Under the pieces are notes generated by a model. It had not been told where the DNA came from, ran no database searches, and was given only the letters and a program-made list of their open reading frames with translations. A program made the position numbers and the translations under genes. 46,057 nucleotides of DNA from contig VFZY01000022.1 in the NCBI GenBank assembly GCA_016870915.1, positions 1 to 46,057 on the forward strand, read 5' to 3'. Below, piece after piece: positions 7,815 to 15,503 of this stretch (the first letter of the stretch is position 1; every line of letters begins with the position of its first letter). Origin of the DNA: Acidobacteriota bacterium. Its GTDB lineage: Bacteria; Acidobacteriota; Terriglobia; Bryobacterales; Bryobacteraceae.

Positions 7815-9053
7815 ATGGCCGATGTTCTGTTCCTGACCGAACTGATCGGGCTGCGGGTCTACGGCCTGAAGGGCCGGGTGATCGGCCGCGTCCGCGACGC
7901 CGCGCTTGTACCGGTGGTTGACCCTTTCCGCGTTGACCGCTTCCTGATTGGAGGCGCGTTTACCTGGCTTTCGGTGCGCCACGATCAGGTGCGGTCCATT
8001 ACGCTGGATGGCATCCGGCTGGCCGACGAGCAGCTTACCCCGTATCACGACGACGAGTACATGTTCCGCCTGGAGCGTGACCTGCTGGACCAGCAGATCA
8101 TCGACGCACAAGGCCGCAAGGTTGTCCGGGTGACCGACGTGACGTTCGATGTGGCGCGCGGGGAGCCGCGGGACACGCTGCGCATTCTGGAAGTGGATGT
8201 CGGCATCCGCAGCATCTTCCGGCGGCTGGCGCAGGGTGTGCTGCCGCCGCGGTTTGTGCGCCGCCTGCAGGGACCCATTCCGCCCAGTTCGATTCGCTGG
8301 GAGTTCTGCAACATTCTTGAAGCGGACCCTCAGAGACGGCTGCGTCTGAACATCACCAATGAGCTGTTGGAAAAGATGCATCCGGCCGATCTGGCGGACA
8401 TCGTTGAGGAACTGGCTCCCGGGGACCGCGAGGCGATCTTCAAGACTATCGACAGCGAGGTGGCGGCTGACGCGCTTTCGGAGGTGGAGCCGGAGATCCA
8501 GGCGAGCATCCTCGAATCGCTGGAAGCCGAGAAGGCCGCCGACATCATTGAGGAGATGGCACCGGATGAGGCCGCCGACATCCTGGGCGAGCTGGAAGAG
8601 GAGCGCAGCGAGGAGATTCTGGAAGAGATGGAATCGGAGCCCAAGGCGGAGGTGGAGGAACTGCTGGAGTTCGGCGAGGACACCGCCGGCGGCCTGATGA
8701 ACACGGAGTTCGTTGCTCTGGATGAGGCGGCGACGGTGGCGGAAGCCATTGCGGCGTTCCGGGGAAACGAGGAGTTGCTGGAATCGTCGAGTGCGCTGTT
8801 TCTGGTGGATGGCGCCGGACGGTTGCGGGCTTCAGTGCCCCTGGCCCGGCTGTTCCTGGCGGCGGCCACGGCTCCGCTGGCGGATCTGGCGGCGGAAACG
8901 CCGATCTCCACCACGGTGAACGAGACACAGGAGCGGGTGACGGAGTTGTTCGACAAGTACAATCTGCTCTGCCTGCCGGTGGTGGACCATGCCGGACGGC
9001 TGGAGGGTGTGATCACCGTGGACGATATCGTTTCCCTGCTGAGGCAGTCCTGA
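7815..9053 (+). CDS. PRC-barrel / MgtE N-domain / CBS regulatory protein
   Basis: 412 residues, soluble, from ATG 7815. Residues ~1-165 hold two PRC-barrel-like segments (LIGLRVYGLKGRVIGRVRDA and LLDQQIIDAQGRKVVRVTDV). Residues ~185-290 are an MgtE intracellular N domain made of helical repeats: MHPADLADIVEELAPGDREA, then EKAADIIEEMAPDEAADILG, very rich in Glu/Asp. Residues ~295-410 are a CBS pair (EDTAGGLMNTEFVALDEAAT ... LCLPVVDHAGRLEGVITVDD). In MgtE channels the N and CBS domains bind Mg2+ and close the pore, but no membrane pore is present here. The transporter gene starts 4 bp after the stop, so this protein is probably its metal-sensing regulatory subunit. Confidence 0.85.
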   Translation: MADVLFLTELIGLRVYGLKGRVIGRVRDAALVPVVDPFRVDRFLIGGAFTWLSVRHDQVRSITLDGIRLADEQLTPYHDDEYMFRLERDLLDQQIIDAQGRKVVRVTDVTFDVARGEPRDTLRILEVDVGIRSIFRRLAQGVLPPRFVRRLQGPIPPSSIRWEFCNILEADPQRRLRLNITNELLEKMHPADLADIVEELAPGDREAIFKTIDSEVAADALSEVEPEIQASILESLEAEKAADIIEEMAPDEAADILGELEEERSEEILEEMESEPKAEVEELLEFGEDTAGGLMNTEFVALDEAATVAEAIAAFRGNEELLESSSALFLVDGAGRLRASVPLARLFLAAATAPLADLAAETPISTTVNETQERVTELFDKYNLLCLPVVDHAGRLEGVITVDDIVSLLRQS

Positions 9054-9057
9054 CGCG

Positions 9058-10299
9058 ATGATCCGCCGGTTTCGCCATCACATTGCCGTTTTCTTCTCCG
9101 TGATCGGCCCGGGGTTCATCACGGCGATGGTGGACAATGACGCCGGCGGCATCTACACCTATTCGCAGGCCGGGGCGCGGTACGGCTATCTGCCGTTGTG
9201 GACGCTGCTGCCGGTGATGGCGCTGCTGGTGGTGACCCAGGAGATGTGCGCGCGCATGGGCGCGGTGACCGGGAAAGGCCTCTCCGATCTGATTCGGGAA
9301 GAGTTCGGCCTGCGCACCACGTTCTTCATGATGGCGGCGCTGGTGGCGGCCAATCTCACCAACGTGATGGCGAACTTTGCCGGTATTGCGAGTTCACTGG
9401 AGTTGTTTGGCATTTCGCGCTACGTGAGCGTGCCGGCGGGGGCGGCTGTGGTGTGGCTGTTGATCGTCAAGGGAAGCTACGACCGCGTGGAGAAGGTGTT
9501 CCTGTTCGCCACGCTTCTCTACGTGGCGTACATCGCGGCCGGGTTCCTGGCCAAGCCCGATTGGAACGAGGCGCTGATCAATTCGGTGAAGCCGGTGGTG
9601 ATCTTCGACATCGGCTACCTGCAGATGATTATCGGCATGGTGGGGACTTCGGTGGCGCCCTGGATGCAGTTCTACCTGCAGGCGGCGATTGTCGAAAAAG
9701 GTGTGAGAGCACGTGAGTACGCCGAATCGCGCATTGAGGTGATTGTCGGCTGCATTGTGATGACCGTCATTGCGTTCTTTATCGTGGTGGCCTGCGCCGG
9801 GGCGTTCGCCGGTTCGCCGCGCGACATCAAGAACGCCGCCGACGCCGCGCTGGGTCTGCGGGCCCTGGGAGAGAACGCTTACCTGCTGTTTTGCGCGGGA
9901 CTGTTCAACGCGTCGTTGTTCGCGGCCTGCATCCTGCCGCTCTCCACCGCCTACACGGTGTGCGAGGGTCTGGGCTTTGAATCGGGTGTAAACTTCCGGT
10001 TCCGGGAGGCGCCGGTTTTCTATTGGTTGTTCACGCTGCTGATTGTGGTGGGCGCGGGGGTGATTCTGGTGCCGGGGTTCCCGCTGGTGCGGATGATTCT
10101 TCTGTCGCAGGTGATCAATGGGGTACTGCTGCCCATCGTATTGATTTTCATGGTGTTGCTGGTGAACCGGCGCCGGCTGATGAAGGAATGGACCAATAGC
10201 GTGATCTACAACGGCGTGGCGTGGGGCGCGGTGATTGTGATGATTGGACTTACGACGGCACTGGCCGCGATCAGCCTGAAGGATCTGGTGGTTCCCTAG
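9058..10299 (+). CDS. Divergent NRAMP-family divalent metal transporter, possibly Mg2+-type
   Basis: 413 residues with about eleven hydrophobic segments, from ATG 9058, 4 bp after the MgtE_N/CBS gene. The start VIGPGFITAMVDNDAGGIYT fits NRAMP TM1, but the canonical DPGN is replaced by DNDAGG (residues 26-31). In the TM6 region the usual M-P-H reads A-P-W (residues 200-202, in GMVGTSVAPWMQF), so the metal-selecting methionine is absent. Loss of this methionine is a feature of NRAMP-related Mg2+ transporters, and pairing with an MgtE-type sensor supports Mg2+ or another hard metal as substrate. Mn2+/Fe2+ transport cannot be excluded. The next gene begins 33 bp downstream. Confidence 0.85.
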   Translation: MIRRFRHHIAVFFSVIGPGFITAMVDNDAGGIYTYSQAGARYGYLPLWTLLPVMALLVVTQEMCARMGAVTGKGLSDLIREEFGLRTTFFMMAALVAANLTNVMANFAGIASSLELFGISRYVSVPAGAAVVWLLIVKGSYDRVEKVFLFATLLYVAYIAAGFLAKPDWNEALINSVKPVVIFDIGYLQMIIGMVGTSVAPWMQFYLQAAIVEKGVRAREYAESRIEVIVGCIVMTVIAFFIVVACAGAFAGSPRDIKNAADAALGLRALGENAYLLFCAGLFNASLFAACILPLSTAYTVCEGLGFESGVNFRFREAPVFYWLFTLLIVVGAGVILVPGFPLVRMILLSQVINGVLLPIVLIFMVLLVNRRRLMKEWTNSVIYNGVAWGAVIVMIGLTTALAAISLKDLVVP

Positions 10300-10300
10300 C

Positions 10301-10335
10301 ATGTGCTCCGGCGTCGTATCCTGGGAGTGCACATG
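10301..10335 (+). promoter_or_regulatory. Hairpin that could mask the phosphatase ribosome binding site
   Basis: ATGTG-CTCC (10301-10309) can pair with GGAG (10324-10327) and CACAT (10330-10334), leaving a two-base bulge. The 3' arm contains the GGGAG ribosome binding site and the first bases of the ATG at 10333. The 5' arm lies just after the transporter stop codon, so ribosomes finishing that gene could open it. Translational coupling is an inference. Confidence 0.3.
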
Positions 10336-11046
10336 ATGGAGTGCTATGGCCTTACTGACTCAGGATGTGTCAGGGCTAACAACGAAGACTACTACCTTGC
10401 CGCGCCGAACTTGGGGCTGTGCGTCGTGGCCGATGGGATGGGCGGCGCGCAGGCGGGTGAGCATGCCAGCCGGCTGGCTGTGGAGACGCTGGAGGCCTAC
10501 ATCCGTTCGCTTCCGTTCGTGACTCCGCAATCCCTGGAAGAAGCCTTTCGAGAAGCCAATCGGCGTGTGATGAACGCGGCGGCGCGCGATGCACGGTTGG
10601 AGGGCATGGGTACGACGCTGGTGGCGGCGCTGAGGGTGGGGCAGCGCATCGTCATTGCCAGCGTGGGCGATAGCCGGGCGTATGCCACGCACGGGCAGGA
10701 GGTGGTGGCCATCACCGAGGATCAGACCTGGGTGAATGAGGTGGGGCGGCGGCTCGGGATCGACGAGGCGAGCCTGCGCGTGCACCCCATGCGGCATGTT
10801 CTCACGATGGCGGTAGGCGTAAGCCATGATCTGCGCGTGAACGTGTACTATGTCGATCCGGTTCCGGGAACGCTGATTTTGCTTTGCACCGATGGCCTGC
10901 ACGGGGTGGTGGAGCGCGGAGTGATCGAGGAGGCGCTTCTCGATGGCGAACGGTCGCTGGAGGATCGATGCCGCGATCTGGTGGCCGAAGCTCGCCGGGC
11001 GGGTGGTCCCGACAATATCACCGCCCTGCTGGTGCGCGCAGCCTGA
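10333..11046 (+). CDS. PP2C-family Ser/Thr protein phosphatase
   Basis: 237 residues from ATG 10333, with GGGAG 5 bases upstream; a GTG at 10303 would extend it by ten residues. It has the full bacterial PP2C motif series: R-A-N-N-E-D near the start, VVADGMGG (metal-binding Asp and Gly), GTTLVAAL, ASVGDSRAY, CTDGLHGVV and GGPDNITALLV. The enzyme should be a cytoplasmic Mn2+/Mg2+-dependent phosphatase that reverses Hanks-type kinase phosphorylation. No Ser/Thr kinase gene lies in the window. The next gene begins 4 bp after the stop, so the two are probably co-transcribed with the transporter pair upstream. Confidence 0.92.
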   Translation: MMECYGLTDSGCVRANNEDYYLAAPNLGLCVVADGMGGAQAGEHASRLAVETLEAYIRSLPFVTPQSLEEAFREANRRVMNAAARDARLEGMGTTLVAALRVGQRIVIASVGDSRAYATHGQEVVAITEDQTWVNEVGRRLGIDEASLRVHPMRHVLTMAVGVSHDLRVNVYYVDPVPGTLILLCTDGLHGVVERGVIEEALLDGERSLEDRCRDLVAEARRAGGPDNITALLVRAA

Positions 11047-11050
11047 ACTT

Positions 11051-12022
11051 GTGACGCCCGCCGGTGCACTGCTGCGCGATGAGATCCGCCGCGCGGGCCC
11101 GGTTCCGTTCAGCCGGTTCATGAGCGTGGCGCTCTACCATCCGGAGACCGGCTACTACCGGCGCCAGCGTGACCCCTTTGGCCGGCATGGCGACTTCTAT
11201 ACAGCGGCGCAACTGCAACCCGCATTCGGGCGATTGATGGGCGCCGCGGTGCGCGGGTTCATGAAGTCTTCCGGTATCGAGCCTCCCTTCACGATGGTGG
11301 ATCTGGGCGCCGGCCGCGCGGAGATGAGGGAAACGCTGGCGGAGTTCCGCTACGTTCCAGTCGACTTCGGGAAAGAGGAGATGCCCGCGCGCTTTGAGGG
11401 GTGTCTGCTGGCCAATGAGTTTTTCGACGCATTGCCCGTGGATGTGGTGGTGTTCGACAAGGGCGTGTTGAGGGATCGGCTTGTGGGTTGCGAGGAGGAC
11501 CGGTTCGTATGGGCGCCGGGCGGCGAGGCTGCGGCTGAGACGCTGGGCTACTGCGATCGATTTCTTGGGCCGATGAACGAAGGTGACGTGGTGGAGACGC
11601 AATTTGAAGCACTGCGCTGGATGGGGCGCGTGCGTGCTTCGCTTGCCTGCGGCATCGCGGTGATTGCCGACTACGGCTACACGGCTCGCGAGTGGGATTT
11701 GCGGCATCGCCATGGAACGCTCATGTCGTACCGCGGCCACCGCGCATCCGGCGATGTGCTGGAGGAACCCGGCGGGCGGGATATCACGGCGCATGTGAAC
11801 TTCACCGCGCTTGAGCATGCGGCGCGTGCGCAAGGGTTCCGTGTGCTATGGGCCGGGCTTCTTGAATCGTTCATTGTTGCGCACGGCATGGAAACGATGA
11901 TGACCGCGGCCGGTGCGCGGGAACGATTGCAGTGGAAGACGCTGTTGGGGAGCCTGGGCGGCGCCTTCCGCGTGCTTGTGCTGGACGCGGGGCGTGCCCG
12001 GACGGGCGAAAAGCCGGCCTAA
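11051..12022 (+). CDS. MidA/NDUFAF7-type SAM-dependent methyltransferase (DUF185)
   Basis: 323 residues from GTG 11051, 4 bp after the phosphatase stop. The N-terminal block (I-R-R-A-G-P-V-P-F-S-R-F-M) followed by LYHPETGYY and GRHGDFYTA is the signature of the MidA/NDUFAF7 family. The SAM-binding loop is VDLGAGRAEM, a variant of the usual LGPGxG. The C-terminal family block has GTLMSYRGH, then DVLEEPGGRDITAHVNFTAL. In mitochondria the family dimethylates an arginine of complex I subunit NDUFS2; the bacterial substrate is not established. It is somewhat shorter than the ~350-380 residues common in bacteria because the region after the SAM loop is compact. Confidence 0.88.
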   Translation: MTPAGALLRDEIRRAGPVPFSRFMSVALYHPETGYYRRQRDPFGRHGDFYTAAQLQPAFGRLMGAAVRGFMKSSGIEPPFTMVDLGAGRAEMRETLAEFRYVPVDFGKEEMPARFEGCLLANEFFDALPVDVVVFDKGVLRDRLVGCEEDRFVWAPGGEAAAETLGYCDRFLGPMNEGDVVETQFEALRWMGRVRASLACGIAVIADYGYTAREWDLRHRHGTLMSYRGHRASGDVLEEPGGRDITAHVNFTALEHAARAQGFRVLWAGLLESFIVAHGMETMMTAAGARERLQWKTLLGSLGGAFRVLVLDAGRARTGEKPA

Positions 12023-12052
12023 AAAGCAAAAGGCCCCGCTTTCGCGGAGCCC
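12021..12052 (-). terminator. Intrinsic terminator of the Lys/Ala peptide unit
   Basis: Read on the minus strand, an 8-bp stem with one mismatch (GGCTCCGC over GCGGGGCC, 12051-12032) and a four-base loop is followed by TTTTGCTTTTT. The T tract exists only in the minus direction, so the terminator serves the peptide gene and not the methyltransferase whose end it overlaps. Confidence 0.65.
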
Positions 12053-12089
12053 TCTGCGCTTGGACATCGCCCGTAAAGGACGAGCTGCC

Positions 12090-12158
12090 TTACTTCTTCT
12101 TCTTGGCAGCAGCCTTCTTAGCGGCCTTCTTCGCTGCCTTCTTCGCTGCATTCTTCAT
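12090..12158 (-). CDS. 22-residue Lys/Ala micro-protein, histone-H1-tail-like
   Basis: ATG 12158 to TAA 12092-12090 encodes 22 residues: Met and Asn once each, 11 Lys and 9 Ala, arranged as repeating AAKK units with a KKKK end. All lysines use AAG. AGGGAG lies about 10 bases before the ATG. A near-consensus promoter (12248-12220) and an intrinsic terminator (12052-12021) flank it, making a monocistronic unit of roughly 190 nt. The composition resembles the Lys/Ala-rich tails of histone H1, HupB and bacterial Hc1-like proteins, so binding to DNA, RNA or another polyanion is the likeliest activity. This is inferred from charge alone. A regulatory RNA that also carries the reading frame is an alternative. 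Confidence 0.65.
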   Translation of the reverse strand: MKNAAKKAAKKAAKKAAAKKKK

Positions 12159-12187
12159 GGATTGATTCTCCCTAACGTTCAAATTCA

Positions 12188-12205
12188 CGTTCTCATGCGA
12201 GAACG
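12188..12205 (-). repeat. Perfect inverted repeat in the leader of the Lys/Ala peptide gene
   Basis: CGTTCTC and GAGAACG flank a four-base loop (12188-12205). A second perfect palindrome, GAACGCGTTC (12201-12210), overlaps its end. Both lie between the predicted transcription start (~12213) and the ATG at 12158, so they could act as a leader hairpin or an operator. Confidence 0.5.
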
Positions 12206-12219
12206 CGTTCGTGATCCCA

Positions 12220-12248
12220 GATATAAGGTCTTTTGCGATGAATGTCAA
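12220..12248 (-). promoter_or_regulatory. Near-consensus sigma-70 promoter of the Lys/Ala peptide gene
   Basis: On the minus strand, TTGACA (12248-12243), a 17-base spacer and TATATC (12225-12220) give a perfect -35 and a 4-5/6 -10. It is the best promoter I found in the window. Transcription would start near 12213, leaving a leader of about 55 nt. Confidence 0.7.
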
Positions 12249-12313
12249 GAGAAAAATGCATATTGCGCCCTCACTGGTCGAAAAAAACATTTCCAGGTAG
12301 AATTGTTCTATCG

Positions 12314-13180
12314 ATGGAACGCCCGTTTCATGCGGTATCCGGCGCATCCCGAGTGCTTTGGCCGCTCATCGCGGTTCTGTTGATCACGATCTGCGCATCG
12401 GCGTGCTCAAAGCGCAAGCGCGTGGTTGCGCCCGCGCGGACGAAGCCTCCGGCATCCACGAATTCACGCCCGGGCGAAGCGAAAAAGCCGGACGAGGCGC
12501 GAAGAGACGCCAATGTGGAGAAGACTGTGGAGGCGCCCGTGCCGGCCGCGCGCCGTTCTGCTTCGAAGCCCGCGCAGGTTGAAACCCCGAGCCCAGGCGT
12601 GGCGGAGGAAGGCATTGCGAGCTGGTACGGCGAACCCTATCACGGGCGCCGCGCCGCCAACGGCGAAATCTACGACATGGAAAAGCTGACGGCCGCGCAT
12701 CGCACTTTTCCGTTCGGGCTCTGGGTTCAGGTGGAGAACCTTTTGAACAACAAGACGGTGGATGTGCGCATCACGGATCGCGGTCCGTTCATCGACGGAC
12801 GCATCATCGATCTTTCGCGCGCGGCAGCGCGTGCCATCGAACTGATCGGACCCGGCATCGCCCGCGTGCGTCTCACCGTCATCGATCCACCGGAAGCGCC
12901 GCCGTCACCGCCGTCGCCTCCTACCCAACCCCTGCCCAGCATGACCTTCGCGGTACAGGTTGGCGCCTTCGCGTCGCGTATCAATGCAGAGAAGGTGGCG
13001 GACTCGCTCCGCGCAGAGCTTGGCCATGCCGTCATTCGGACGCGCGAGGGCAGCCGGCCGCTCCATCTTGTGCTTGCCGGAAAACTCGCGAACGAAGAGC
13101 AGGCCCGGGAATTGGCCGCCCGGCTCGCCTCCCGGTTCCGTCAGGCATTTGTTGTCTCCCTGGATCACGCCGCGGAGTGA
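12314..13180 (+). CDS. rlpA: RlpA-like lipoprotein with SPOR domain
   Basis: 288 residues from ATG 12314. A lipoprotein signal ends in C-A-S-A with lipidated Cys31. A Pro/Lys/Ala-rich linker of about 65 residues follows. Residues ~98-195 are a double-psi beta-barrel RlpA domain: GIASWYGEPYHGRRAANGE, then LTAAHRTFPFG and VRITDRGPFIDGRIIDLS, which contains the catalytic Asp region (ITDRGP). After a Pro-rich stretch, residues ~210-285 form a SPOR domain (FAVQVGAFASRINAEKVADS) that binds denuded septal peptidoglycan. RlpA proteins are lytic transglycosylases or septal-ring proteins in the outer membrane. The sequence GGTAGAAT, 11 bases before the start, is a possible -10 element, so the leader may be very short. 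Confidence 0.88.
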   Translation: MERPFHAVSGASRVLWPLIAVLLITICASACSKRKRVVAPARTKPPASTNSRPGEAKKPDEARRDANVEKTVEAPVPAARRSASKPAQVETPSPGVAEEGIASWYGEPYHGRRAANGEIYDMEKLTAAHRTFPFGLWVQVENLLNNKTVDVRITDRGPFIDGRIIDLSRAAARAIELIGPGIARVRLTVIDPPEAPPSPPSPPTQPLPSMTFAVQVGAFASRINAEKVADSLRAELGHAVIRTREGSRPLHLVLAGKLANEEQARELAARLASRFRQAFVVSLDHAAE

Positions 13181-13277
13181 TTTCTTGGAGAGAAATGGAA
13201 CGCCGAACGCACTCTCTAATTGATAGCCTCGGCGGGAACCTGACGATTCTTGTCAAACGGGGCCTGTGGAATCAGAG

Positions 13278-14399
13278 ATGTCAAAAAACGAACACCCTTC
13301 GGCGACCTTGGGACGCGCGATGCGGGACTCCCTCTCCGAGGATGTCATCACGCATGCCGGCCTTGTGGGCCGATCACCCCGCCTGCGCGAGATCGCGAGG
13401 CTGATCAACAAGCTTGGCAACTGCCGCTGGCCCGTACTGCTTCTTGGGGAGACTGGAACAGGGAAAGAAGTGGTGGCCCGTGCCATCCACGATGTTCGGA
13501 AGGAAGGGCCGTTTGTTACCGTGGACTGTTCGGCGATGGTGGCGCCGCTTATGGAGAGTGAGCTTTTCGGTTATGCCAAGGGGGCATTCACCGGAGCGCA
13601 CCAGACCAAGGCCGGGCTGCTGGAACTGGCTCACGGCGGGACGGCATTTTTCGACGAAATCGGCGAACTGCCGCTGGATCTTCAGGCTAAGCTGCTTCGG
13701 GTGCTCCAGGAGAAGCAGTTCCGGCCCGTGGGGTCCCTGGCGCAGAAGCGTATCGACTTCCGTGTGATCGCCGCAACGAATCGTGACCTTCGAGGGGAAG
13801 TGGAGCGCGGCGCGTTCCGGCGCGACCTTTATTACCGGCTCAACGTGGTGACGGTGCGCATGGATCCCCTGCGTGAGCGCCGGGAAGACATTCCACTGCT
13901 CGCCAATCACTTCGCGGGCAAGCATGCTCAGGGCATACGCTTCACCGATGATTTGATGGAAGTTCTGCTTGAATACGATTGGCCGGGCAACGTCCGGGAA
14001 GTGGAGCACACGGTGCAGTCGATGGCAGCGCGAAGCTCCGGTCCGTATCTTCATACGGGCGATCTGCCCTCGGCCATCCAGAACTTTCTCGATGCCAAGC
14101 GGCTCTACCGTCTGAGCGATGCGGCGCGGGGCGAGCCGGTGCCCGAACCGCGCACTCTTTCATCGGTACCGATGGAGTCTGGCCCCGAGGTGATTCTTCC
14201 CTTGGCGGAAGTGGAGCGCCGTCATATCCTTCGGGCTCTTGAATTCACGCGGGGCGACCGGCGCGCCGCCGCCAACCTGCTGGGCATTGGCCGCGCGACG
14301 CTTTACCGCCGGCTGGCCGAATACGGAATCACGCCCAATCGCAAGCCCGTGGCCAGTCAGCCGGTGGGGCAGGGGATGGCTCGCGCGCAAGGGGCATAG
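13278..14399 (+). CDS. Sigma-54-dependent activator without receiver domain
   Basis: 373 residues from ATG 13278; a GTG at 13266 would add four. Only ~28 residues precede the AAA+ domain, so there is no receiver, GAF or PAS input domain. The AAA+ core has Walker A GETGTGKE (57-64), an intact GAFTGA sigma-54 contact loop (102-107), Walker B with Asp126-Glu127 in FFDEIGELP and an arginine-finger region (GAFRRDLYYRLNVV). Residues ~310-350 are a Fis-type helix-turn-helix (LEFTRGDRRAAANLLGIGRA). The protein should remodel RNA polymerase-sigma-54 at enhancer-bound promoters. With no input domain, control must come from its level or from a partner protein. I saw no clear -24/-12 promoter nearby. Confidence 0.92.
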   Translation: MSKNEHPSATLGRAMRDSLSEDVITHAGLVGRSPRLREIARLINKLGNCRWPVLLLGETGTGKEVVARAIHDVRKEGPFVTVDCSAMVAPLMESELFGYAKGAFTGAHQTKAGLLELAHGGTAFFDEIGELPLDLQAKLLRVLQEKQFRPVGSLAQKRIDFRVIAATNRDLRGEVERGAFRRDLYYRLNVVTVRMDPLRERREDIPLLANHFAGKHAQGIRFTDDLMEVLLEYDWPGNVREVEHTVQSMAARSSGPYLHTGDLPSAIQNFLDAKRLYRLSDAARGEPVPEPRTLSSVPMESGPEVILPLAEVERRHILRALEFTRGDRRAAANLLGIGRATLYRRLAEYGITPNRKPVASQPVGQGMARAQGA

Positions 14400-14428
14400 C
14401 GGCCGGTCCCGTGCGACAATAGGGCCTG

Positions 14429-15481
14429 TTGCGCCTCGGTCTAGACGCCACCTACGCGATCGGCGATCACCTGTCGGGCGTTGGTGTGTATTCCCGCCGC
14501 ATCCTCTGGGGGCTGGCCCAACGCCACTCGGAGCATCGCTTCCACTTCTTCCTTCGGCCGCACCGGTTTCTTAAGTCATGGACGGAACGGCTTCCCGCGA
14601 ATTCAAGCCGGCGCCTGCTGGGTGAGCGGCTGGGGCAGGGGCCGGTGCTGTTCCATGGGCTGAACCAGCGCCTGCCGGCCCGGTGTGAGGTGCCGGCGGT
14701 GACCACGTTCCACGACCTGTTTGTGATGACCGCCCAGTACTCGACGCCCGAGTTCCGGGAGAGGTTCACCCGGCAGGCACGGGAGGCAGCCCGCCAATCC
14801 CAGCGCATCATCGCCGTCTCGCAATTCACGGCGGATCAGGTGGCCGGTCTGCTGGATTACCCGCGAGACCGGATTGACGTGGTGGGGCATGGAACCGAGC
14901 CTCCGCCGCCCGCGAAAACCGGACATCCGCGGGAACAAATGGTGCTGAGTGTGGGCGCTCTGCAGAAACGAAAGAACACACAGCGCCTCATTCGCGCGTT
15001 TGCCGCGATGCCGCCCGGCTGGCGTCTGGTGCTGGCCGGCTCATCCGGTTACGGCAGTGCGGAGATTCTGGCGGAACTCGAATCCAGCCCCCGCCGCGCC
15101 GATATCGAATTGCCGGGCTACGTCACCGCGGAGCAGCTTGAGGCCCTCTACGCCCGGGCGGCCATCTTCGCGTTTCCGTCGCTGGATGAGGGGTTCGGCA
15201 TTCCCGTGCTGGAAGCGATGGCATGGGGTGTTCCGGTGCTCACCTCAAACCGGTCGTCATTGCCGGAGGTAGCCGGTGAGGCGGCCCTGCTGGTGGACCC
15301 GGAGCGGGAAGAGGAGATCGCGGGTGGACTTTGCTCCATGGCCGCGGATGAGGATCTGCGCGCGTCTTTGGTGGTGCGAGGGCGCCAACGCGCGGCGGAT
15401 TTTACCTGGGAACGTTCCGTGCGCGAGACGTGGGGAGTTTACCGGAAGCTGGACGGCCGCCTGGGGCAGGACCCCGCTTGA
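14429..15481 (+). CDS. GT4-family glycosyltransferase
   Basis: 350 residues from TTG 14429, with AGGG a few bases upstream. The N-terminal Rossmann half starts RLGLDATYAI with a GVGVYSRRIL glycine loop. It contains FHDLFV and IIAVSQFTADQV, typical of GT-B, family 4 enzymes. The C-terminal half has VLSVGALQKRKNT, then the E-x7-E motif in SLDEGFGIPVLEAMAWG that binds the nucleotide-sugar, and ends with FTWERSVRETWGVY. It transfers a sugar from a nucleotide donor to a glycan or lipid in the cytoplasm; donor and acceptor cannot be told from sequence. It follows the sigma-54 activator by 29 bp, with GACAAT as a possible -10 element in between. Confidence 0.88.
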   Translation: MRLGLDATYAIGDHLSGVGVYSRRILWGLAQRHSEHRFHFFLRPHRFLKSWTERLPANSSRRLLGERLGQGPVLFHGLNQRLPARCEVPAVTTFHDLFVMTAQYSTPEFRERFTRQAREAARQSQRIIAVSQFTADQVAGLLDYPRDRIDVVGHGTEPPPPAKTGHPREQMVLSVGALQKRKNTQRLIRAFAAMPPGWRLVLAGSSGYGSAEILAELESSPRRADIELPGYVTAEQLEALYARAAIFAFPSLDEGFGIPVLEAMAWGVPVLTSNRSSLPEVAGEAALLVDPEREEEIAGGLCSMAADEDLRASLVVRGRQRAADFTWERSVRETWGVYRKLDGRLGQDPA

Positions 15482-15503
15482 TTAGGTCTGCTTCAGGACT
15501 GGC

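Noticed and set aside
12021-12052. Terminator for the plus-strand methyltransferase gene
   Set aside because: The hairpin has a T tract only in the minus direction; on the plus strand it is followed by CCTCTGCGCT.
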